Position numbers and translations under genes: made by a program. This document shows, one piece after another, positions 40,208-48,651 of a stretch of DNA of 64,000 nucleotides (position 1 is the first letter of the stretch; each line of letters begins with the position of its first letter). The notes under the pieces are model-generated. The model ran no database searches, was not told the origin of the DNA, and worked only from the letters and a program-made list of their open reading frames with translations. Source of the DNA: Actinomadura rayongensis (GTDB lineage Bacteria > Actinomycetota > Actinomycetes > Streptosporangiales > Streptosporangiaceae); NCBI RefSeq assembly GCF_009831215.1, contig NZ_WUTW01000002.1, forward strand, positions 310,001 through 374,000, given 5' to 3'.

Positions 40208-40562
40208 CACGGGAATGACGGACCCCGGGGTCCTGTTGTACGGGGTCCTCGCCACGACCGGCGGGGAGGGTCACGGGAATGCCAACACCGTCCCAGGTGT
40301 TCTACCCCGTATCCGCCGCGACGTCGGCGGGATCCCATGGGAATGGCAACGCGGTCCTCCGCGTTCTCCCATGTACGCGCCGCGAGAGCAGCGCACACCA
40401 CGGGAATGTCAACCCCGGACCATGCGTTCTCCGTAGGACCGCCGTTCATCCGGCGAAACCCACGGGAATGCCAACATCTCGTCCGGTGTTGTAGCCCGTG
40501 ACCGTCGCGGAAGCGGCGGACACCACGGGAATGCAAACACCGCGTCAGGTGTTCTCTCCCGT
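40208..40562. repeat. Array of six hairpin repeats, about 63-bp period
   Basis: Units start at 40208, 40272, 40336, 40399, 40461 and 40524. Each begins CACGGGAATG (CATGGG in unit 3) and, in units 2, 3, 5 and 6, folds as an outer CACGGG/CCCGTG stem, an AATGNN bulge, an inner AACACC/GGTGTT-like stem and a loop. Paired bases change together: unit 3 has CATGGG/CCCATG outside and AACGCGG/CCGCGTT inside. Unit 1 has a different inner stem (GGACCCC/GGGGTCC); unit 4 is decayed. The 24-base gaps often form a second small hairpin. Spacing is not a multiple of three, so it is not coding. Confidence 0.8.
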
Positions 40563-40747
40563 ACGAGCAGGCCGTACCGCGTTCTCCCGAGCGGAGCGCA
40601 TCACGCGAGGCCTGAACCACGCGCCCCTCTTCCGGGGCCGTGCGCGAAGACCGCGCCACTGCCGCGCATCTTCCGCTCCGTGCCGTTTCTTCGGCCGGAG
40701 AACGTCCATCGACCGCCGGGCGCCACCGCGCGCCCCACGCCGAGTCC

Positions 40748-40870
40748 GCATGTCCGCGGAGCCGGGGACCCACAGGTTCCATCACGGGGTGAATCGGTTC
40801 GAGCACGAACCGTAGGGCGTCTTCCACGCCCGAACCCGTCAGCTAACCCGGTAGGCGTCATGGAAGCCGA
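40748..40870 (+). promoter_or_regulatory. ydaO-type cyclic di-AMP riboswitch
   Basis: Conserved ydaO elements appear in order: GAGCCGGGGACCCA (about 40759), CACGGGGTGAATCGG (about 40783), CGTAGGGCGTCTTCC (about 40811), CCGAACCCGTCAGCTAACCC (about 40830) and GTAGGCG, closing near GGAAGCCGAGGAG. It ends at the ribosome site of the CHAP hydrolase gene. The actinobacterial class turns off wall hydrolase genes when c-di-AMP is bound. Confidence 0.9.
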
Positions 40871-40884
40871 GGAGCGATCCTTTC

Positions 40885-41628
40885 ATGATCGGTAAGCTTC
40901 GCAACGCCACGACCCGTACCCTCGCCCTGCGCGCCACCGGCGCTCTCGCCGCCGGGGCCGTGCTCGCCGGGACCGGCGCCGCCGCCGCGCACGCCGCCGT
41001 CCCGACGCCGGGCAAGGACGTCCCGACCGGCGTCGTGTCCGCCGCCGACGCCGCGCAGCACCGCGCCGGCGACGCCAAGCCCAACGCCGCCGCGCCGGCC
41101 GCGCCTTCCGCGCCCTCCGCGCCGAAGCGGGCCGCGCACGCCCCGACCGCGCAGGACGCCGTCCGGCTCGCCGAGTCGCAGGTCGGCCAGCGTGAGCAGG
41201 GCGCCGGCGCCACCAAGTTCTCGAAGTGGTACATGTCCACCGACCGGGCCAAGGAGACCGTCAAGCGCGACGGCGGCTCGATCGGGTCTTACAAGAACGC
41301 CTCCTGGTGCAGCATGTTCGTGTCCTGGGTCGGCAACAAGCTCCAGTTCTCCGACCAGATGGGCGAGGACGCCTGGACCGTCCAGCACGCCAAGTGGTTC
41401 GAGGACCACGGTCGCTGGGGCCACACGCCCAAGCCCGGCGCGGTCGTCTTCTTCTCCTGGGACGGCGCCAAGTCGGTCGACAACATCGAGCACGTCGGGA
41501 TGGTCGTGAAGGACAACCACGACGGCACGATCAAGACCGTCGAGGGCAACACCGGCAACGCCGTGAAGATCAAGACCCGTCCGGTCGACTCGGTCGTCGG
41601 CTTCGGGTACCCGAAGTACGCCAAGTAA
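40885..41628 (+). CDS. Secreted CHAP-domain peptidoglycan hydrolase
   Basis: 247 residues. Signal peptide about 1-38 (ending AAHAAV), an Ala/Pro-rich linker, then a CHAP amidase/endopeptidase domain with Cys142 in SWCSMFVSW, His203 in IEHVGMVV and the VEGNTG polar segment. Acts on the wall outside the cell. Preceded by a c-di-AMP riboswitch, so linked to osmotic and potassium homeostasis and to growth or germination. GAGGAG lies about 11 bases before the ATG. Confidence 0.92.
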   Translation: MIGKLRNATTRTLALRATGALAAGAVLAGTGAAAAHAAVPTPGKDVPTGVVSAADAAQHRAGDAKPNAAAPAAPSAPSAPKRAAHAPTAQDAVRLAESQVGQREQGAGATKFSKWYMSTDRAKETVKRDGGSIGSYKNASWCSMFVSWVGNKLQFSDQMGEDAWTVQHAKWFEDHGRWGHTPKPGAVVFFSWDGAKSVDNIEHVGMVVKDNHDGTIKTVEGNTGNAVKIKTRPVDSVVGFGYPKYAK

Positions 41629-41635
41629 TCTCGCT

Positions 41636-41684
41636 GGAGCCCCGCGCCCGGCGCCGCCTCCCCGGCGGCCCGCCGCGGGGCTCC
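41636..41684. terminator. Nested hairpin between convergent genes
   Basis: An 11-bp perfect outer stem (41636-41646 with 41674-41684) encloses a second GCCGCC/GGCGGC stem (41653-41658 with 41664-41669). It lies between the CHAP gene and the monooxygenase gene and can serve both. Confidence 0.75.
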
Positions 41685-41698
41685 GCGCGTTCCCGGGG

Positions 41699-42775
41699 TC
41701 AGGCCGGGGTGGTCCAGTCGACGCGGTAGGAGTGGATCCATGCGAGGTCGTCCTCGATGGACGCGTCGGTCAGTTTGGCGGCCGACGCGCGGGCGCCGAG
41801 CGCCACGATGGCCTGGACGCGGTCCCGGCGCAGCTCCTCGTAGCGCGCCGCCGCGTCGGGCCAGGACGGGCGGTCGCGCAGGCACTTGGCGAGGACGACC
41901 GCGTCCTCCAGGGCCATCGACGCGCCCTGGCCGGACGTCGGGGTCGTCGCGTGGGCCGCGTCGCCGAGCAGGATCGTCCGGCCCCGGCGCCAGACCGGGA
42001 CGGCGGGCAGGTCGTGGGTCGGCACCGCGTACAGGCCCGGGCCCGTGCGTTCGATGACGTCGCTCACGAACGGCGGGGTGCCGTCGAGCGCGTCCAGCAG
42101 GAGCTTGGTGAGGTCGTCCCGGGTCATCGCGGCCAGTTCGGTGCGCGTGGGTTCGGTCGGCCAGGGCAGGTTCGCGAACCACCAGACCTCGTCGCGGTCG
42201 GCGGCGGTCGTATAGCCGAAGAAGCCACCGCCGCCCTTCACGAACTGGAGCCGCGCCGGCTCGCCCGGCGCCTTCGCCCCTGCGGCGAAGCCGCCGATGT
42301 TCAGCAGCGGGATGTAGCGCGGGGACGGCGCGCCGGGGTCGATGACCGAGCGGGTGCGCGAATGGACGCCGTCGCAGCCGATGATGACGTCGGCCGTCAG
42401 GGACGAGCCGTCGGCGAAGCTCGCGGTGCCGGTGTCTTCGGCGTCCACCAGCTTCTTGTCGTGGCGCAGGACGGCGCCGCGCTCCTGCGCCGCGCGCCGC
42501 AGGATCCGGTACAGGTCGGCGCGGCGGACGGGCGCGAATCCGGACCGTCCGGCCGTCCCGGTCCTGGGGTCGACCAGGGACGCGGCCAGCGTCGCTCCGC
42601 GCAGCCCGAGGACGTCCAGCGCGCTCAGCCCGTTGGACGCGACGCCGAGCCACAGCCCGGCGTCCAGGTCGGCGGCCGACCGCGCCTCGCAGACGGTAAC
42701 GTCCGCGCCGATCGAGCGCAGCGCAATGGCGGCGGCGGAACCGGCGATACCACCGCCGATGACGAGCGCATGCAC
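41699..42775 (-). CDS. FAD-dependent aromatic hydroxylase-type monooxygenase
   Basis: 358 residues: dinucleotide-binding GGGIAGSAAA at the N-terminus, the DG motif in ADVIIGCDGVHSRTR, and the GD motif LGDAAHATTPTSGQGAS that binds FAD ribityl. Group A flavin monooxygenase (PHBH fold), using NAD(P)H to hydroxylate a ring or similar substrate. Upstream inverted repeats may be operators; no regulator adjacent. Confidence 0.9.
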   Translation of the reverse strand: MHALVIGGGIAGSAAAIALRSIGADVTVCEARSAADLDAGLWLGVASNGLSALDVLGLRGATLAASLVDPRTGTAGRSGFAPVRRADLYRILRRAAQERGAVLRHDKKLVDAEDTGTASFADGSSLTADVIIGCDGVHSRTRSVIDPGAPSPRYIPLLNIGGFAAGAKAPGEPARLQFVKGGGGFFGYTTAADRDEVWWFANLPWPTEPTRTELAAMTRDDLTKLLLDALDGTPPFVSDVIERTGPGLYAVPTHDLPAVPVWRRGRTILLGDAAHATTPTSGQGASMALEDAVVLAKCLRDRPSWPDAAARYEELRRDRVQAIVALGARASAAKLTDASIEDDLAWIHSYRVDWTTPA

Positions 42776-42799
42776 GCGGGCTCCTCCTTGCCGAGAACA

Positions 42800-42827
42800 T
42801 TTCGTTCGGACGCTTCACTCAACGAAA
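42800..42827. promoter_or_regulatory. Spaced inverted repeat upstream of the monooxygenase
   Basis: TTTCGTT (42800-42806) and AACGAAA (42821-42827), 25 bases before the start codon. A candidate TetR-type operator. Confidence 0.4.
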
Positions 42828-42872
42828 CACGATCCACCGGAAAGCGTCAATCATTCGCCGGAACACGACAAT

Positions 42873-42888
42873 TCATTCGCGCGAATGA
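42873..42888. promoter_or_regulatory. 16-bp perfect palindrome
   Basis: TCATTCGC followed by GCGAATGA with no spacer, between the monooxygenase and the small secreted protein gene. A second related GTCAATCATTCGC element starts at about 42847, so a repressor may bind twice. Confidence 0.5.
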
Positions 42889-43019
42889 GGCTCCTAGTTC
42901 GCGCGGCTGACTCCGGCGCCACAAAAAAGACCCCGGACGGCGACGACCGCCTGCATTAACCGCACGGCGCATCAGCAGGACCGACAACGCTGAGATCCCG
43001 TCCCGATCGGAGGATCCTC

Positions 43020-43253
43020 ATGCACCTGACCCGTGGTCTCGCCGTCGTCCTGGCGGCGGTCGGCGCGGCCGTCCTCGCGCCGCACCCGGCGTCCGCCGCC
43101 CCACCCCGCGAGACCCGCTGGACGCCGTGCGCCTCACTCTCCCTGGAGATCAACTGGGTGTGTCGCGAAACGTTCGGCGGCAGCTGGCACGCCACCGGCC
43201 GCACCGACCTGACCGGCTGCCTGGTGGCCCAGCACGTAGAGTGCACACACTGA
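43020..43253 (+). CDS. Small secreted Cys-containing protein
   Basis: 77 residues with GGAGGA directly upstream of the ATG. Signal peptide about 1-27 (ending ASAA); the mature 50 residues carry four Cys (CAS, VCRE, GCLV, ECT) and several Trp, consistent with two disulfides. Not recognised; could be a small signalling, inhibitor or toxin-like protein. Confidence 0.65.
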   Translation: MHLTRGLAVVLAAVGAAVLAPHPASAAPPRETRWTPCASLSLEINWVCRETFGGSWHATGRTDLTGCLVAQHVECTH

Positions 43254-43488
43254 ACCACCATCGCCCAGCGCTGAACGCCCGCAACGCGCTGAGCCGTCAG
43301 CGTTCGCCAAGGACGGCGCGAGGGAACGGCGCGCGGCGAGCCGGGTCGACCGCAGGCGACCGGCGACGCGGACCCGGTCGGAGCGCCGCGCCGAGCCGTC
43401 CGCGTTCGGCGGGGGCGAGCGTGCGCCGGGCGACGCTCTGCGCCGTCGGCGCCCGGTTGGCGCGGGCAGGAGATGGCGTGCTGAGTCT

Positions 43489-44676
43489 TCAGCGGGCGGC
43501 GAGGGCTAGGACGCGGTGGGCGGCGCTAGGGGCGCCGCCCGGGTGGATCTCGGCGGCGAACGCGGTTGCGCGGGGTGCGCAGGTCGCGGCGTGGGTGAGG
43601 GCTTCGGTCAGGGCGTCCGGGGACGACGTGACGCCTATGCCCAGGGCTTCGACGCGTCGCGCGAAGTAGTGCTGGTCGTAGTGCTGTGGGACGACGATCT
43701 GCGGCGTCCCGGCGCGTGCCGCCGCCGTCGTGGTGCCCGCCCCGCCGTGGTGGACGACGGCGGCGACGCGGGGGAACAGGGCCTGCTGGTTGACCTCGCC
43801 GAGGGACAGGCAGTCCGGGCCGTCGTCCGGCGGGGGCAGTTCGGCCCAGCCGCGCAGCACGAGCGTGCGGCGGCCGTGCGCGCGGGCCGCCGTCACCGTC
43901 GCGGCGACCAGGCCCTCGGGCGCGCGGGCGCTCCCGAACCCGACGTACACCGGTGGGTCGCCCGCCGCCAGGAACTGCTCCAGCTCGGGCGGCAGCGGAC
44001 GCTCGTCCGGGAGGATCCAGGCGCCAGTCTGGACGACGTTCCCGTCGCCGGGCCAGGGCGCGAGCGCGGGGTCGGCGGCGAGCCACGGGGCGCCGGTGAA
44101 GATGTGGCCGCGCACGTCCGCGACCGGCGGCAGCCCGGCCGACGTCCGGTACGCGTTGAGCGCGACGCCCCACGAGGCGTTCCAGCGGCGGGCGTCGGCC
44201 GCCCATAGATCCTCGGGGGTGCCTGTGGTCGGGTCGTCTCCGCGCCAGGCGGGCGGGGCGTGGTGTGCGGACGGCAGCGTGACCGGGCAGTACGCCGCGT
44301 AGACGTACGGGATCCCGCGCGATTCGGCCACCGAGCGCAGGGCGATCTGGAGCGCGCCGCCGCCCACGAGCGCGGCGCAGCCCTCGGCCGCGCCGGGCAG
44401 GACGGCGAACTGGGCGGCGACGGTCGCCTCGGCGATCCGGAGCATCTGTTGCGGGGTCGGTTTCGCGGTCGGACGGGCTTTCGCGGTGCCGCGCATTTCC
44501 GGGCCCAGCGGCACGAAAGGAATGTCGAGACTTTCCAGCCAGGCGCGGAAGTCGGGCGGCGCGCAGACGCGGACGTCCGCCCCGAGTTCTTTCAGACTGA
44601 GCGCCAGCGCGGCGATCGGCTGGACGTCGCCGCGCGATCCGATGGTCGAGAGAAGAATGGCCCTCGCAGTGTTCAT
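43489..44676 (-). CDS. GT1-family glycosyltransferase (macrolide/sterol type)
   Basis: 395 residues, GT-B fold. N-terminal acceptor domain begins ILLSTIGSRGDVQPIAALA, the usual opening for this branch; the C-terminal donor domain has HHGGAGTTTAAARAGTPQIVVPQHYDQ, the NDP-sugar signature. Likely attaches a sugar to a lipid or natural product. No biosynthetic genes are adjacent, so the acceptor is unknown. Confidence 0.9.
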   Translation of the reverse strand: MNTARAILLSTIGSRGDVQPIAALALSLKELGADVRVCAPPDFRAWLESLDIPFVPLGPEMRGTAKARPTAKPTPQQMLRIAEATVAAQFAVLPGAAEGCAALVGGGALQIALRSVAESRGIPYVYAAYCPVTLPSAHHAPPAWRGDDPTTGTPEDLWAADARRWNASWGVALNAYRTSAGLPPVADVRGHIFTGAPWLAADPALAPWPGDGNVVQTGAWILPDERPLPPELEQFLAAGDPPVYVGFGSARAPEGLVAATVTAARAHGRRTLVLRGWAELPPPDDGPDCLSLGEVNQQALFPRVAAVVHHGGAGTTTAAARAGTPQIVVPQHYDQHYFARRVEALGIGVTSSPDALTEALTHAATCAPRATAFAAEIHPGGAPSAAHRVLALAAR

Positions 44677-44819
44677 GACCGGCGATTCTGAACCCCGACG
44701 GGGGGCTTGCCGCAAGTCCCCTTCTCGGCTATATCTTGAAATGGGGCCACTTACCCGCTGTGACGGGTCGGTGACCGGCTCTCATCTTCGTCTTATCGCC
44801 GGTTCCTACCGTCCGGCGC

Positions 44820-45782
44820 ATGACGAGACTTCACGGACGACGGCGCTGGGGCCTGGCGACGGCCGCGTGCCTCGCGACGGTGATCACGGCGGGCCTGGTG
44901 GGCGTGGCGGCCGGGACGGTGGAACGGTCCGGCGGGACCGCGACCGTGGCCGGGCTGCCCTGGCCTCGCGGCGCGCGCGGGGCGCTACAGGTCGAGGGGG
45001 CGCGGGACCCCGTCGTGTACGGGTCGCGCGAGCCGGTGCCGATCGCCAGCGTCGCCAAGCTCATGACCGCCTATGTCTTTCTGCGGAGCCGTCCGCTGGA
45101 GCCCGGGCGCTCCGGGCCCGTCTTCAGGATCTCGGCTGCCGAGGCCGACCGGTACGGCGAGCGCCTGGCCCGGCAGGAGTCGGTGGTGCCGGTGCGCGCC
45201 GGCCAGGAGTACACCGAGCGGGAGGCGCTGGAGGGGCTGCTGACCGTCTCGGCGAACAACCTGGCGCACGAGATCGCCCGCTGGGACGCTGGCGGCGAGC
45301 GGGCGTTCGTCGCGAAGATGAACGCGGCGGCCCGCGCGCTGGGGATGCGCGACACCCGCTACACCGATCCGAGCGGGTTCGACTCCGGGACGGTCAGTAC
45401 CGCGTCCGACCAGCTCCTGCTGCTGCGCGCGGTGTCGCGGCTGCCGGGCTTCCTGGCGGTGGCGTCGCAGCCGTGGTTCGAGGCGCCAGGGACGGTCGGG
45501 CGCATCCCGACGACCGACCCCGTGCTCGGGACGGGCGGCGTGATCGCCGGGAAGACCGGCTACACGCGCGCGGCGGGCGGGAACTTCGCGTTCGTGGCCC
45601 TGACGAGACGGAACAATGTTCCGGTTCTGGTGCGGGGCGTGATCCTCGGCCATCACGGCGTCCCGAACGCGGCGGCGACCTGCCGGTTCGTCCCGGCGCT
45701 CGTCAGCGCGGCGGTCGTCGGGCCGCCGCGCCGGACCGCCGAAGCGGACCGCGTCCAGACGTGGGCGGACGACCCCGCCTAG
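44820..45782 (+). CDS. D-alanyl-D-alanine carboxypeptidase (S11 family)
   Basis: 320 residues with signal anchor (about 10-32) and an S11 core: S77-V-A-K80, S143-A-N145 and K244-T-G. Trims the terminal D-Ala from stem peptides. Short for the family, without the C-terminal beta domain. Its stop codon overlaps that of the convergent histidine kinase gene. Confidence 0.9.
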   Translation: MTRLHGRRRWGLATAACLATVITAGLVGVAAGTVERSGGTATVAGLPWPRGARGALQVEGARDPVVYGSREPVPIASVAKLMTAYVFLRSRPLEPGRSGPVFRISAAEADRYGERLARQESVVPVRAGQEYTEREALEGLLTVSANNLAHEIARWDAGGERAFVAKMNAAARALGMRDTRYTDPSGFDSGTVSTASDQLLLLRAVSRLPGFLAVASQPWFEAPGTVGRIPTTDPVLGTGGVIAGKTGYTRAAGGNFAFVALTRRNNVPVLVRGVILGHHGVPNAAATCRFVPALVSAAVVGPPRRTAEADRVQTWADDPA

Positions 45783-47221
45783 TCGGGGATCCGCAACCGG
45801 ATCAATGTTCCGCCTCCGGGCGCGTTCGCCGCGTCGAGGGACGCGCCGTGCGCGACCGCGATCTGCCGGGCCATCGCCAGCCCGAGCCCCGAGCCGGGCA
45901 GGGCGCGGGCGCTGCGGGCTCGGTAGAAGTGGTCGAAGATGTGCGGCAGGTCCTCGGCGGCGATCCCCGGACCGTGGTCGCGGACGGTCAGCTCCCCCGG
46001 GACGACCCGGACCTCGACCGTCCCGCCGTCCGGGCTGAACTTCGCCGCGTTGTCCAGCACGGTCGACACCAGCCGCGCCAGCCGGGCGGGCACCCCGGTC
46101 ACGATCGTCGGCGCGGTGTCGACCGCGAACTCGACGTCCGGCCAGTGGGTGCGCGCCGTCGCGACGGCGGCGCGCGCCAGCTCGTCCAGCCGGACGTCCT
46201 CCAGCAGCGCCGGCGGCTCCTTCCCGCGCGCCAGCTCGACCAGGTCGTTGACCAGGCCGGTGATCGAGCGGAGCTGCCCGTCCAGCGCCGCGACGGCCCG
46301 GTCGCGCTGCGCCGGGGTGAGCCGGTCGCCGAAGCCGAGGATGTCGATGTTGGTGCGCAGCGCGGTCAGCGGCGTGCGCAGCTCGTGCGACGCGTCGGCG
46401 ACGAGCTGGCGGCGCGCGGCCAGGGAGCGTTCCAGCACGTCCAGCATGGTGTCGAACGCGCCGGCGAGGCGCGCCACCTCGTCGCGCCCCGGCTCCCCCG
46501 CCACCGGCAGCTCGGACCGGCGGTGCGGGTCGCCGGTCGCGGCGATCAGCTCGGCGGTCTCGGTGAGCCGGCCGACGCGGGAGAGCCCGGCGCGGGCGAC
46601 CAGCCAGCCCCCGGCGGCGGCCAGCGCGATCCCGGCCGCGCCGAGCCCGCCGAGCAGCGCCCGCAGCCGCGCCATCGAGTTGGCGTAGGTCTGCGCCTGG
46701 ACGGCGATCTGGACGGCGCCGCCCACGATCGGGACGGTCAGCGTCCGGCCGCGCGCGCCGAGCACGACGACGTCGGAGTAGGCGTCCCCGGGCTTGTTCT
46801 CCGCGATCCGGACCGCGTCCTCGGTGATCGGCATGCCCGAACTCCCGACCGTCCCGGCCGGAGTCCCGGCGGGGATCACCTGGACGCACGTCGTCGTGCC
46901 GTGCAGCGAACAGGACGCCGACGACGTCCAGGCGACGTCGGCGATGCGCCCGCGCCCTTCCGGGCTCGCCAGCCACGCCTCCATCTGCCGCCGCAGGGTC
47001 AGGTTGAGCTGCCAGTCGAACTCGTGCCGAACCGCGACGTACACGCCCACCGTCAACGCCGCGACGATCAACGCCATCACCCCGGCCGTCGTCACGGCGA
47101 GCCGCGTCCGCAGCCGCGACCGCCGCCACCGCACCCCCCAACCCGCCGCCCGCCCGGTCGTCCGGCCCGCCCTCCGATCCGGCGCCTGGTCTGTTGTGGG
47201 GCTCTGCGCTTGGGGCGTCAT
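45779..47221 (-). CDS. Sensor histidine kinase
   Basis: 480 residues: membrane helices at about 41-64 and 187-209 flank an extracytoplasmic sensor with two Cys (about C104, C112). HAMP region follows, then H279 in ADASHELRTPLTALR, N box LDNAAKFSPDGG and G boxes RDHGPGIA and GSGLGLAMA. Its start overlaps the response regulator stop (ATGA), so the pair is co-translated. Confidence 0.93.
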   Translation of the reverse strand: MTPQAQSPTTDQAPDRRAGRTTGRAAGWGVRWRRSRLRTRLAVTTAGVMALIVAALTVGVYVAVRHEFDWQLNLTLRRQMEAWLASPEGRGRIADVAWTSSASCSLHGTTTCVQVIPAGTPAGTVGSSGMPITEDAVRIAENKPGDAYSDVVVLGARGRTLTVPIVGGAVQIAVQAQTYANSMARLRALLGGLGAAGIALAAAGGWLVARAGLSRVGRLTETAELIAATGDPHRRSELPVAGEPGRDEVARLAGAFDTMLDVLERSLAARRQLVADASHELRTPLTALRTNIDILGFGDRLTPAQRDRAVAALDGQLRSITGLVNDLVELARGKEPPALLEDVRLDELARAAVATARTHWPDVEFAVDTAPTIVTGVPARLARLVSTVLDNAAKFSPDGGTVEVRVVPGELTVRDHGPGIAAEDLPHIFDHFYRARSARALPGSGLGLAMARQIAVAHGASLDAANAPGGGTLIRLRIPD

Positions 47222-47895
47222 TGTTCGGCCAGGCGGTAGCCGAGGCCGCGCACGGTGTGGACGAGGCGTGGCTCGCCGGCCGCTTCGAGTTTGCGGCGCA
47301 GGTAGCCGATGTAGACCTCCAGGGAGTTGGAGGACGGGCCGAAGTCCAGGCCCCAGACGCGGTCGCCGATCTGGGATTTGCTCAGGATCTGGCCTGGGTG
47401 TTCCAGGAGGACTTCCAGGACGCTCCACTCCGTCAGGGTGAACTCGATCCGGCGGGCGCCGCGTCGGCCCGTCCGGGACTCGGGGTCGACGGTCAGGTCG
47501 GCGAACGCCAGCGCCGGGCCGGGGCGGGAGCGGCGGAGCAGGGCCCGGACGCGGGCGACGAGTTCCCCCAGGTCGAAGGGTTTGCTCAGGTAGTCGTCGG
47601 CGCCCGCGTCCAGGCCCTCGATCCGGTCGCTGACGGCGTCGAGCGCGGTCAGCACGAGCACCGGGGTGCGGTCGCCGCGCGCCCGCAGGGTGCGGCAGAC
47701 GGCGAGGCCGTCGGTACCCGGCATCATCACGTCGACGATCATCGCGTCGGGCCGCCAGGCCGTGACCGCGCGCAGGGCGGCGGCGCCGTCGGCCTCGGCG
47801 CGGACGGTGTATCCGGCGACGCGCAGGCCGTCGGCGAGCGCGTCGCGCACTTCGGCCTGGTCGTCCACGACGAGGATGCCGGCGTCGTCTCTCAC
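47218..47895 (-). CDS. OmpR-family response regulator
   Basis: 225 residues. Receiver with D11/D12, phosphoacceptor D55 in MIVDVMMPG and K105 in LSKPFD; C-terminal winged helix with EVYIGYLRRKLE and HTVRGLGYRL. First gene of the two-component operon. Closest in style to MprA/PrrA-type regulators. Confidence 0.94.
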   Translation of the reverse strand: MRDDAGILVVDDQAEVRDALADGLRVAGYTVRAEADGAAALRAVTAWRPDAMIVDVMMPGTDGLAVCRTLRARGDRTPVLVLTALDAVSDRIEGLDAGADDYLSKPFDLGELVARVRALLRRSRPGPALAFADLTVDPESRTGRRGARRIEFTLTEWSVLEVLLEHPGQILSKSQIGDRVWGLDFGPSSNSLEVYIGYLRRKLEAAGEPRLVHTVRGLGYRLAEQ

Positions 47896-47934
47896 GTCAC
47901 GGCAACGGACGGGCGGCCCGCGATGATTCCCCGG

Positions 47935-48567
47935 TCACTTCCCGGCGAGCGCCCTGCCCGCCTCGTGGGCCGCGTCCAGGGCCTTGCCGTGCAGTTCGGC
48001 GGCCAGCGGGCGCAGCGGCTCCAGCTGCGGGTTGGTCGCGGCGAGGGTCAGTTCGCGCTCGATGACGGTCAGGTCGGCGCCCCACATGTCGGCGAGGACG
48101 CGCCGCAGGTAGGGGGTCGAGTGGTCCCAGCCCTCGCGCGGGGTGCCGGGGCCGTAGCCGCCGCCCTTGGTGGTGACCAGGACGGTCGGGACGTCCTTCA
48201 GCACGAGGTCCGTCGGCCCGGCGGCGGTGATCACCAGGTCCGCCCAGGTCTTGAAGTGCTGGGACACGCCGAAGTTGTAAAGCGGGACGGCCAGGACGAC
48301 GGCGTCGGCGGCCTTCAGCTCGTCCGCCAGCGAAGCGGCCAGAGCGAGGGCGTCGCGCTGCGCGGGGGTGCGGTCGGCCTCGGGGGTGCCGGCGGCCACG
48401 GTGGCGTCGGCCCAGGCGGCGGCGGGCAGCGGCGCGGTGCCGAGATGGCGGCGCACGACGGTCTCGCCGGGATTCGCCTCGATCCAGCGGCTCTCCACGA
48501 TGTCGGCGATCTCGGCGCCGGCGGACGCGCCGGGGAAGATGCTCGCGTCCAGACGGAACAGGGTCAT
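47935..48567 (-). CDS. azoR: FMN-dependent NADH-azoreductase / flavodoxin-fold quinone reductase
   Basis: 210 residues, flavodoxin-like fold: N-terminal FRLDASIFPGAS phosphate loop, VLAVPLYNFGVSQHFKTWAD active-site segment and TTKGGGYGPGTPREGWDH. Reduces azo dyes or quinones with NADH, usually for electrophile protection. Divergent from a TetR gene with an operator-like repeat between them. Confidence 0.88.
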   Translation of the reverse strand: MTLFRLDASIFPGASAGAEIADIVESRWIEANPGETVVRRHLGTAPLPAAAWADATVAAGTPEADRTPAQRDALALAASLADELKAADAVVLAVPLYNFGVSQHFKTWADLVITAAGPTDLVLKDVPTVLVTTKGGGYGPGTPREGWDHSTPYLRRVLADMWGADLTVIERELTLAATNPQLEPLRPLAAELHGKALDAAHEAGRALAGK

Positions 48568-48605
48568 GGTCGTCTCCTTAGCAGGGGGTGAGCGTTCGTC
48601 GATAC

Positions 48606-48627
48606 TAAGCGGACTTTACCCCGCTTA
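48606..48627. promoter_or_regulatory. Operator-like inverted repeat between azoreductase and TetR genes
   Basis: TAAGCGG (48606-48612) and CCGCTTA (48621-48627) with an eight-base spacer, centred in the 84-base divergent promoter region. Likely binding site of the TetR protein encoded at 48652. Confidence 0.65.
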
Positions 48628-48651
48628 TGTTCCCGGCGGTACGTTGGAGGG

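Noticed and set aside
40208..40562. CRISPR array
   Set aside because: Repeats are variable with compensatory changes, gaps are short and similar to one another, and no cas gene is in the window.
40186..40827. 213-codon minus-strand reading frame across the hairpin array and riboswitch
   Set aside because: It covers the repeat array and riboswitch, unit spacing is not a multiple of three, and composition is non-protein-like.
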